Assembly (NCBI RefSeq): GCF_002744715.1
Contig: NZ_KZ319367.1
Coordinates: 303,785-367,784 of the forward strand
Source: Marinobacter profundi
GTDB lineage: Bacteria; Pseudomonadota; Gammaproteobacteria; Pseudomonadales; Oleiphilaceae
DNA: 64,000 nt
Direction: 5' to 3'
Positions 57,150 through 64,000 of this stretch are shown here, piece after piece (position 1 is the stretch's first letter; every line of letters starts with the position of its first letter). Both the position numbers and the translations under genes were made by a program. A model generated the notes under the pieces. The model was given only the letters and a program-made list of their open reading frames with translations. It searched no databases and was not told where the DNA came from.

Positions 57150-58019
57150 ATGGTTGACAACCTCGCCGCACCCGCCGCCCCGGCTAACCCACCGCAGCAA
57201 CCCGGCGCGGGCCGGGTGCTGGTGCTGCTGGACGGCTCTCAGATGAGTTTTGCTGCGCTTGAAGCGGCGGCGGATATTGCGTCCGGCCGTGGCGCCGACG
57301 TGCTGGGGGTTTTCGTCGAGGAGCTGAACCTGTTGCGCAGTGCCGGTTACGGTTTTGCCCGGGAGGTGGGTGCCATTTCGGGCACCAGCCGACCGTTGAA
57401 TACCGCCTTGATGGAGCAGCGTATGCGCCGACTTGCGGACCAGGCCCGGCGGGCACTGGGCCAGGCAATGGCGGCGCGGGGCGGGCGGCATTCCCTGAAT
57501 ATCTGCCGCGGCAGTGTGGTTGCCGAGGTGCTGGAGCTGGCCGGCCCCGAAGATGTCCTGGTGCTCGGTCGTGCCGGCTGGGCCTCCCAGCCGGGCCTCC
57601 GCCTGGGGTCGACGGCGCGTGGGCTGATCCAGCGGGCGCCCGGTACTGTCATTCTGTGGACCTCCGGCCAGATCCGGCCCCGGGGCAGTGTCGTGGTGCT
57701 GGCGGATGGTTTTGACGATAGCCTCGGCAAACTCAACGCCGCCGCCGAGCTGGCCCGCCAGCACCGGCGTTCGGTAACGGTGCTCCATCAGCAGTCGGCG
57801 GCCTCCCTTGACCCGCGAATGCGGGACTGGATAGCGCAGCAGCAGGTGCCCGTGCAGCTGGTGAGACTGCCCGATAACGACCACCGTGCCGTGCTGCGGG
57901 CCTTGCGGGACGTCAACGGCGCGCTGCTGGTATGCAGTCGCCGGGACTGGCTGTTTCGCCAGCAGGGCATCGAGCAGTTTCTCGAAGCCCTCAGCCTGCC
58001 GGTCGCCATCACGCCCTGA
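57150..58019 (+). CDS. Universal stress protein (tandem UspA-like domains)
   Basis: 289 aa from ATG 57150; a GTG at 57144 overlapping the protease stop is an alternative. First UspA-like domain RVLVLLDGSQMSFAALEAAADIA ... VLELAGPEDVLVLGRAG ... GSTARGLIQRAPGTVILW; the second half (SVVVLADGFDDSLGKLNAAAELARQH ... LLVCSRRDW) is a weaker copy. The ATP-binding G-2x-G-9x-G(S/T) pattern is incomplete. Co-transcribed with the Lon-like protease, which suggests a joint stress or quality-control role (inference). Confidence 0.8.
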   Translation: MVDNLAAPAAPANPPQQPGAGRVLVLLDGSQMSFAALEAAADIASGRGADVLGVFVEELNLLRSAGYGFAREVGAISGTSRPLNTALMEQRMRRLADQARRALGQAMAARGGRHSLNICRGSVVAEVLELAGPEDVLVLGRAGWASQPGLRLGSTARGLIQRAPGTVILWTSGQIRPRGSVVVLADGFDDSLGKLNAAAELARQHRRSVTVLHQQSAASLDPRMRDWIAQQQVPVQLVRLPDNDHRAVLRALRDVNGALLVCSRRDWLFRQQGIEQFLEALSLPVAITP

Positions 58020-58039
58020 TCGTCCCGGTCAGCCTGGGG

Positions 58040-58864
58040 TCAGGCGTTTCCCTTCAGGCGTTTCTCGTCGCTGCGTCGCATCAGGAACCAGGCGATAAAG
58101 GCGATCAGCGACACCGCCAGGATGATCAGCGTGGCCAGGGCGTTGATTTTCGGCGACACCCCCAGCCGCACCGACGAAAACACGACCATCGGCAAGGTTG
58201 TGGCGCCCGGTCCGGAGACGAAACTGGCAATCACCAGGTCATCCAGCGACAGGGTGAATGCCAGCAGCCAGCCTGACACCAGGGCCGGGGCAATGACCGG
58301 CAGCGTGATGATCAGGAAGGTCTTCAGCGGTGGCGCCCCCAGGTCCATGGCGGCCTCTTCCACGGAACGGTCCACCTCACGCAGCCGGGCCGCCACCACC
58401 ACGGCAACGTAGGCGCTGCAGAAGGTGGTGTGGGCAATCCAGATGGTGGCGAGGCCGCGGTCTCCCGGCCAGCCGGTCAGTTCTGCCATCTGCACGAACA
58501 GTAACAGCAGCGACAGGCCGGTAATAACCTCCGGCATCACCAGCGGCGCAGTAACCATGCTCGACAGCAGGGTGCGCCCGCGCATACGGCGGAACCGGGT
58601 GATGATGAATGCGGCCATGGTGCCCAGACACACCGCCATGGTGGCGGCGTAGAAGGCAATCCGCAGGCTCATCCACACCGCTGCCAGGATTTGCTGGTCC
58701 TGGAACAGGGCGCCGTACCACTGGGTCGAAAAGCCCGCCCACACCGAAACCAGGCGGGACGCGTTGAACGAGTAAACCACCAGCACGAACATTGGCAGGT
58801 AAAGAAACAGCAGGCCCAGGACCAGCATGACTTTGGAAAAACTGACTTTGCGGGCGTTAACCAT
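58040..58864 (-). CDS. potI: Polyamine ABC transporter permease PotI (PotC-type)
   Basis: Second inner-membrane permease of a putrescine-type importer. 274 aa, six helices. The ABC permease signature is EEAAMDLGAPPLKTFLIITLPVIAPAL (EAA loop) near residue 180. Overlaps potH by 8 bp. Last gene of potFGHI, separated by 20 bp from the convergent stress-protein gene. Confidence 0.92.
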   Translation of the reverse strand: MVNARKVSFSKVMLVLGLLFLYLPMFVLVVYSFNASRLVSVWAGFSTQWYGALFQDQQILAAVWMSLRIAFYAATMAVCLGTMAAFIITRFRRMRGRTLLSSMVTAPLVMPEVITGLSLLLLFVQMAELTGWPGDRGLATIWIAHTTFCSAYVAVVVAARLREVDRSVEEAAMDLGAPPLKTFLIITLPVIAPALVSGWLLAFTLSLDDLVIASFVSGPGATTLPMVVFSSVRLGVSPKINALATLIILAVSLIAFIAWFLMRRSDEKRLKGNA

Positions 58865-59786
58865 GTTTTTCCATCTCCCGGCTCTGGAAACGGTGGAACA
58901 GGATGATCGGAATCAACAGCAGGGCCAGCATCACGATGGCGAGTGCGGACGCGACCGGCCAGTCCCGGTTGTTGAAGAACTCTTCCCACAGCACCTTGCC
59001 GATCATCAGGGTATCCGGGCCGCCGAGCAGTTCGGGAATCACAAATTCGCCCACGGCGGGGATAAACACCAGCATGGCCCCTGCGATAATCCCGCCCCGG
59101 GACAGCGGCAGAGTGATGCGCCAGAAGGTCGTCAGGCTGCGGCAGCCCAGGTCCGAGGCGGCCTCCAGCAGGCGGATGTCCAGCTTAACCAGGTTGGTGT
59201 AGATGGGCAGTACCATGAAGGGCAGATAGGCGTAGACAACTCCCAGTACCACCGCAAAGTTGGTATTGAGCATCCTCAGCGGTTCATCAATCAGCCCCAG
59301 CCAGAGCAGCAGGCTGTTGAGCAGGCCCTGGTTGCCCAGAATGCCCATCCAGGCGTAGACCCGGATCAGGAATGAGGTCCAGGACGGCAGCATCACCATC
59401 AGCAGGAGCACCAGTTGCACGTGCCGGGGTGCCCGGGCCATGGCGTAGGCCATGGGGTAACCGATCAGCAGGCACACCAGGGTGGCCATGAACGCAATCT
59501 TCAGGGAGCCCCAGTAAGCCGCCACGTACAGGCTGTCAGACAGCAGGAACAGGTAGTTGCCAAAGTTGACCACCACCGAAAAGGTGTTGTCGACCAGGGT
59601 GAACACCGGCTCGTAAGGCGGGATTGCCATCACCGCCGACGAAAAGCTGATCTTCAGTACCAGGGCAAAGGGCAGCAGGAAGAACAGCAAAAGCCAGACA
59701 AAGGGAATGCCGAATACGATCCTGCGGTGGAACAGTACGTTGCGCACCCGCTCTTTCACCGCCAGCGGAATCAGGTCTTTGGCCAC
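58857..59786 (-). CDS. potH: Polyamine ABC transporter permease PotH (PotB-type)
   Basis: 309 aa taking GTG 59786 as start, four bases after the potG stop; the open frame extends upstream inside potG but is not family-like. Six helices; EAA loop LEAASDLGCRSLTTFWRITLPLSRGGI near residue 215, followed by PAVGEFVIPELLGG. Partners PotI. Confidence 0.92.
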   Translation of the reverse strand: MAKDLIPLAVKERVRNVLFHRRIVFGIPFVWLLLFFLLPFALVLKISFSSAVMAIPPYEPVFTLVDNTFSVVVNFGNYLFLLSDSLYVAAYWGSLKIAFMATLVCLLIGYPMAYAMARAPRHVQLVLLLMVMLPSWTSFLIRVYAWMGILGNQGLLNSLLLWLGLIDEPLRMLNTNFAVVLGVVYAYLPFMVLPIYTNLVKLDIRLLEAASDLGCRSLTTFWRITLPLSRGGIIAGAMLVFIPAVGEFVIPELLGGPDTLMIGKVLWEEFFNNRDWPVASALAIVMLALLLIPIILFHRFQSREMEKHG

Positions 59787-59790
59787 GGCG

Positions 59791-60930
59791 TCAGTTCCAC
59801 AACAGGATAGGGCTGGAGGCTTCCCACGACACGTACACGGTGTCGCCCCAGGTCGGTCGCTCGCCACGACGCTCGACGTTGGCCAGGGTGGCCTGCACCC
59901 GTTTGCCGCTGCCAAGCTTGACATAGTACGAGGAGATGTCGCCGAGGTAGGCAATGTTGTCCACCACGCCCATGCTCCAGTTGCACTCTGCCGCTGGCGG
60001 CTCGGTGGTGAGGTAGATCTTTTCCGGGCGCAGGGCCACCAGGGTTTCGGTGGTTTCAGCCGGCGTGGTCACACCGCGGTCGATGAATACCGGAGCATCC
60101 AGCAACGGGCTGCTGAGTACCACGCTGTCGGAGTTGTCTTCCTCGATGACCGCCTCGAAAATGTTTACCGAGCCGATAAACTCTGCCGTCATCCGGCTGT
60201 TCGGGCTCTCATAGATATCCACCGGTGAGCCGATCTGGGCGATCCGGCCATGGGACATGATGGCAATCCGGTTGGCCATGGTCATGGCCTCCTCCTGGTC
60301 GTGGGTCACCATCAGGCAGGTGACACCCACGTTGTTGAGGATATCCACCAGTTCCAGCTGCATTTCGGTGCGCAGCTTCTTGTCGAGCGCCCCCATCGGC
60401 TCGTCCAGCAACAGCAGTTTCGGACGTTTGGCCAGGGAACGGGCCAGGGCCACGCGCTGCTGCTGGCCACCGGACAATTGCTGGGGTTTGCGGCGGGCGT
60501 AAGGCTCCATCTTGACCAGTCTGAGCATGGCCGCCACCCGCTCGCGAATCTCGTCCCGGGGCAGCTTGTCCTGTTTCAGGCCCATGGCAATGTTCTGTTC
60601 CACCGTCATGTGGGGGAACAGGGCATAGGACTGGAACATCATGTTGGTCGGGCGCAGGTAGGGCGGCAGGTCGGTAATGTCCTGGCCGTCCAGGATGATG
60701 CGACCACTGTCCGGAGATTCAAATCCGGCCAGCATGCGCAGCAAGGTCGACTTGCCCGAGCCGGAGCCGCCGAGCAGGGCAAAGATCTCGCCTTTGTGGA
60801 TGTCCAGGCTGACGTCATCGACGGCCAGCACCGTATCAAAGGTTTTACTCACGCCCTTGATATGCAGCAACACCCCGGCATCAGCGGTTTCGCTGGCGGG
60901 ATGGCTGGGGGCGCCTGTGGATCCAGGCAT
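59791..60930 (-). CDS. potG: Polyamine ABC transporter ATPase PotG
   Basis: 379 aa. Walker A LLGGSGSGKSTLLRM near residue 55, Q-loop QSYALFPHMTVEQN, ABC signature LSGGQQQRVALARSLA, Walker B LLLLDEPMGALD, His switch MVTHDQEEA. The C-terminal TOBE-type domain (VVLSSPLLDAPVFI ... VALRPEKIYL ... YLGDISSYYVKLGSG) is typical of PotA/PotG. Confidence 0.95.
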   Translation of the reverse strand: MPGSTGAPSHPASETADAGVLLHIKGVSKTFDTVLAVDDVSLDIHKGEIFALLGGSGSGKSTLLRMLAGFESPDSGRIILDGQDITDLPPYLRPTNMMFQSYALFPHMTVEQNIAMGLKQDKLPRDEIRERVAAMLRLVKMEPYARRKPQQLSGGQQQRVALARSLAKRPKLLLLDEPMGALDKKLRTEMQLELVDILNNVGVTCLMVTHDQEEAMTMANRIAIMSHGRIAQIGSPVDIYESPNSRMTAEFIGSVNIFEAVIEEDNSDSVVLSSPLLDAPVFIDRGVTTPAETTETLVALRPEKIYLTTEPPAAECNWSMGVVDNIAYLGDISSYYVKLGSGKRVQATLANVERRGERPTWGDTVYVSWEASSPILLWN

Positions 60931-60999
60931 TGGCAGGTTCTCCGGTGACTGCGTAGGTAAAGAAAGATCCGGGGGCGGTCGTGGCCCCCGGAGTCAGGC

Positions 61000-62106
61000 T
61001 CAGCGTCCGGACTTGACGCTGGTCCAGGTGCGGGTCACCAGGCGCTGGGTTGCCTGGGGCCGGCCTTCCATGACGTAGAGCTTTTTCATGACGTCGTCGG
61101 TGGGGTAGATCGACGTGTCGTTGAGGATTTCCGCATCCACGAACTCATTGGCCGCCTGGTTGGGGTTGGCGTACCAGACGTAGTTGGTGACGTCAGCGAT
61201 GATGTCCGGCTTGAGCAGGAAGTTGATCAGCTTGTGGGCGTTCTCAACGTTTGGTGCACCGGCCGGAATGGTCATCATGTCGAACCACAGCACCGCGCCC
61301 TCTTTCGGAATGGTGTAGCGGATGACGTTGCCGTTGCCGGCTTCCTCGGCGCGGGCTGCAGCCTGCAGGATGTCGCCGGAATAGCCGGCAGCCACGCACA
61401 GGTCACCGTTGGCCAGGTCGGCAATGTAACGGGAGGAGTGGAAGTAGGTGATGTGCGGGCGCACCGCCTTGATCACCTCGCCACCCCTGGCAATGTCTGC
61501 CGGCTCGTTGCTGTTCGGATCGAGGCCCGCGTAGGCCATGGCGGCGCGCAGCATTTCCTCGCCGGAATCCAGCATGCTGATGCCGCAGCCGGCTTCGGCC
61601 AGCCTGGCCGTCACTGCCGGGTCAAAAACCAGGGCCCAGGAATCGGTCGGCGCGCCGTCACCCAGAATCTCGCTGATACGGCCTTCGTTGTAACCGTAGC
61701 CGTTGGTGCCCCACAGATAGGGAATGGAGAACTGGCTGCCGGGGTCAACCGCTTCCAGGTTGGCCATCAGGTCCGGGTGCAGGTTAACCATATTGGGCAG
61801 CTTGCTGTGGTCCAGGGCGACAAACGCCTTGGCAGAAATCTGCTTGGCAACATAGTGATTGGAGGGTACCACCAGGTCATAGCCGGAACGGCCGGAAAGC
61901 AGGGCGGCCTCAAGCACTTCGTTACTGTCGTAGACGTCGTAGATGACCTTGATGCCGGTTTCTTCCGTGAACTTTGCCAGAGTGTCCTCGGCGATGTAGT
62001 CGGACCAGTTATAGACACGCACTTCCTCAGCGGCGAAGGCCGAGGATGCTCCCATAGACACAGCAATAGCGGCGGCGAGTGCCGCTGGCTTACACAACTT
62101 CAACAT
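61000..62106 (-). CDS. potF: Polyamine-binding periplasmic protein PotF
   Basis: 368 aa from ATG 62106; signal peptide LAAAIAVSMGASSAFA cleaved near residue 26. The mature N-terminus EEVRVYNWSDYIAEDTLAKF is the PotF/PotD hallmark, followed by YDVYDSNEVLEAALLSGRSGYDLVVPS, the YLWGTNGYGYNEG hinge and WFDMMTIPAGAPN. First gene of potFGHI. A 287-bp gap separates it from ggt on the same strand; no clear promoter or terminator could be called there. Confidence 0.94.
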   Translation of the reverse strand: MLKLCKPAALAAAIAVSMGASSAFAAEEVRVYNWSDYIAEDTLAKFTEETGIKVIYDVYDSNEVLEAALLSGRSGYDLVVPSNHYVAKQISAKAFVALDHSKLPNMVNLHPDLMANLEAVDPGSQFSIPYLWGTNGYGYNEGRISEILGDGAPTDSWALVFDPAVTARLAEAGCGISMLDSGEEMLRAAMAYAGLDPNSNEPADIARGGEVIKAVRPHITYFHSSRYIADLANGDLCVAAGYSGDILQAAARAEEAGNGNVIRYTIPKEGAVLWFDMMTIPAGAPNVENAHKLINFLLKPDIIADVTNYVWYANPNQAANEFVDAEILNDTSIYPTDDVMKKLYVMEGRPQATQRLVTRTWTSVKSGR

Positions 62107-62393
62107 TGGATGTAGTCCCTCAATGAAAAGGGATGGATATGAAGCGTGCCGGACGCACGCGGTGTTGTGCAGGTCTGCTGAGGGAAGGCCACGGGTGCGG
62201 GTCAACAGACCGGCGTCCGGTAGCTCCTTTGAGGCTTATCCTGGAAAACGGTGGTGGATCCCTCCGTATTCGCGCGATATTTATCACGACATCGGGGGCT
62301 GCGCCAGCATTATTTTCAGGCTTTTTCCAGGGGCCTGGTGCTGCCTGAAAGGCTGGCGGCAAGCTGTTGATAAAATAAGCAGTTTTGTCGGTC

Positions 62394-64000
62394 TTACAGG
62401 CCCTTCGCAGAGGACGTACTGCGCCTCGGGTCGGCGCCGCCGTAAAGCGTGCCATTCTCATCAATCAGTATGCTCTGGATGGCACCCATGGCCGCGTCGG
62501 TCACCACGGTATGGCCCGCGCCCTGCAACAGTCGGATCGTGTCCGGGCTGATGCCCTGTTCAATCCGGATCTGGTCAGGCAACCACTGGTGGTGAATGCG
62601 CGGGGCATCGACTGCCGTCTGGATGTTCATGCCGTAGTCGATGACGTTCAGCAGTACCTGCAGCGTAGTGGTAATGATCCGCGAACCGCCGGGGCTGCCG
62701 GTAACCAGAAAGTTGCGGCCGGACTTGCGCACAATGGTGGGAGACATAGAGCTGAGCATCCGCTTGCCCGGTTCCACCTTGTTGGCGGCACCGCCAAGCA
62801 GGCCGTAGGCGTTCGGCACCCCGGGCTTGGCGCTGAAGTCGTCCATCTCGTTGTTGAGTAGGAAGCCAGCGCCGGCCACGGTGATGCCGGAGCCGTAACT
62901 GAAGTTGATGGTATAGGTGTTCGACACCGCATTGCCCCAGCGATCGACCACCGAAAAGTGGGTGGTTTCCGGGCTTTCATAGGCGGCCGGAGTTCCTGGC
63001 CGGATCTCGCTGGCGGGCCTGGCCAGATCCGGCCGGATGGTTTTGCGCAGCTCGTCCGCGTAGGTTTTGCCGGTCAGTCCTGCCAGCGGGACCTCGACAA
63101 AATCGGTATCGCCCAGATACTCGGAGCGATCGGCATAGGCCAGTTTCATGGCTTCTGCCATGTGGTGGATGGCCGCCGCGGAGTTGTGGCCGAAGTCCGC
63201 CATGGGGAAGCCTTCCAGGATGTTGAGGATCTGCACGATGTGCGTGCCACCGGAGGAGGGCGGAGACATGGAGTAGATGTCATGGCCGCGATAGGTGCCA
63301 TGGACCGGTTGACGGAGGGTCGGTCGGTAACTTTTCAGATCGTCGAGAGTGATCAGGCCGCCATTGCGGGTCATTTCCTCAACAATCAGTCGCGCGGTTT
63401 CGCCCTCGTAAAAGTCACCAGTTCCCTGGTCGGCAATCCGCTGCAGGGTGGCGGCCAGCTCGGGCTGGCGGAAGCGTTCGCCGGGCTGCCAGGGGGAGCC
63501 GTCCTCCTTGTAAAAGGTTTGCCGCGTGGCGGGCCAGCGCTGCAGCCGGTCTTTTGCCTGCTCCAGGCCTTCGGTAAAGCGCCGGGGTACAACAAAGCCG
63601 TCCCGCGCGAGCCGGATGGCCGGCTCCAGGGCCTGTTTCAGCGTCAGGGTGCCGTAGCGTTCCAGGGCCATGGCAAGGCCCGCGACGGTGCCGGGTACGC
63701 CGGCCGCCAGGTGGGTGAAGCGGCTCCGGTTCTGTACCACGTTGCCGTTCTCGTCCTGGAACATGGTTTCGGTTGCTGCGGCGGGCGCCTTCTCCCGGTA
63801 ATCGATGGCCTCGACCGGTTTGCCGTCGCCGGGGGCGTAGAGCATGAAGCCGCCACCGCCGATATTGCCGGAGCGGGGCTGGGTGACGGCAAGCGCGAAG
63901 CCGGCCGTGACCGCGGCATCCACGGCATTGCCGCCCTGTTGCAGCACCTCTACGGCCACGTCGGTAGCGAGGTGGTGACTGGTGGCCACCATGCCGTAGC
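62394..64000 (-). CDS. ggt: Gamma-glutamyltransferase, partial (5' end outside window)
   Basis: Periplasmic Ntn-hydrolase that removes gamma-glutamyl groups from glutathione and related peptides. About 535 codons are visible; the frame continues past 64000 with YGMVATSHHLATDVAVEVL, so the signal peptide lies outside. The catalytic Thr that becomes the N-terminus of the small subunit is in ESPETTHFSVVD, with the downstream GSPGGSRI oxyanion-type motif. The internal ATG at 63992 is not the start. Confidence 0.93.
   Translation of the reverse strand, partial: YGMVATSHHLATDVAVEVLQQGGNAVDAAVTAGFALAVTQPRSGNIGGGGFMLYAPGDGKPVEAIDYREKAPAAATETMFQDENGNVVQNRSRFTHLAAGVPGTVAGLAMALERYGTLTLKQALEPAIRLARDGFVVPRRFTEGLEQAKDRLQRWPATRQTFYKEDGSPWQPGERFRQPELAATLQRIADQGTGDFYEGETARLIVEEMTRNGGLITLDDLKSYRPTLRQPVHGTYRGHDIYSMSPPSSGGTHIVQILNILEGFPMADFGHNSAAAIHHMAEAMKLAYADRSEYLGDTDFVEVPLAGLTGKTYADELRKTIRPDLARPASEIRPGTPAAYESPETTHFSVVDRWGNAVSNTYTINFSYGSGITVAGAGFLLNNEMDDFSAKPGVPNAYGLLGGAANKVEPGKRMLSSMSPTIVRKSGRNFLVTGSPGGSRIITTTLQVLLNVIDYGMNIQTAVDAPRIHHQWLPDQIRIEQGISPDTIRLLQGAGHTVVTDAAMGAIQSILIDENGTLYGGADPRRSTSSAKGL

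Overview
The window reads as core chromosome of a marine gammaproteobacterium, most like Marinobacter. This is inferred from gene content, from synteny (alaS-lysC-csrA-tRNA-Ser-tRNA-Arg) and from moderately GC-rich codon use; it could not be checked against a database. Nearly all of it is recognisable coding sequence. Both end genes are cut by the window edges: a DUF1631-type protein on the left and gamma-glutamyltransferase on the right.

Layout. 1-2080 (+): tail of a DUF1631 gene, then ampD-ampE (peptidoglycan recycling and beta-lactamase signalling). 2100-8924 (-): pepA-holC-valS-panE-pduO-type adenosyltransferase; a 191-bp element with 28-bp terminal inverted repeats and four internal hairpins sits between holC and valS. 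9160-11317 (+): lptF-lptG (LPS export), convergent with an RDD membrane protein. 12023-16884 (+): alaS, lysC, csrA, tRNA-Ser(GCU) and two identical tRNA-Arg(ACG) genes.

16986-23639 (-): a complete nine-gene N-type rotary ATPase operon, atpDCQRBEFAG, with no separate delta gene and an enlarged b subunit. It shares a bidirectional terminator with the tRNA cluster. Next come a secreted protein with a Cys-containing C-terminal sorting tail, a Gly-rich repeat protein, a DUF2058 (YaiL-like) protein and dbpA. 28689-32121 (+): oadGAB, the Na+-pumping oxaloacetate decarboxylase. Together with the N-ATPase this suggests attention to membrane ion gradients, although the coupling ion of the N-ATPase cannot be settled from sequence.

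32269-37505 (-): the SOS mutagenesis cassette imuA-imuB-dnaE2 behind a perfect LexA box that overlaps the predicted -10. 37811-40643 (+): a dctPQM TRAP transporter. 40851-54535 (+): a complete Tad (Flp) pilus locus. It starts with a REC-AraC regulator that has Glu in place of the phospho-acceptor Asp, then flp (followed by a strong terminator), the prepilin peptidase, an extra AAA+ ATPase, cpaB, cpaC, a small lipoprotein, three TadE/F/G-type pseudopilins, cpaE/tadZ, tadA, tadB, tadC and tadD. 54658-58019 (+): a Lon-like protease with a repetitive Asp/Asn/Lys-rich tail, overlapping a universal stress protein. 58040-62106 (-): potFGHI polyamine uptake. 62394-64000 (-): ggt, partial.

No CRISPR array, insertion sequence, prophage or obvious defence system was seen. 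The best leads for something undescribed are the MITE-like structured element upstream of valS, the winged-helix/AAA+ ATPase embedded in the Tad operon, and the sorting-tail protein.
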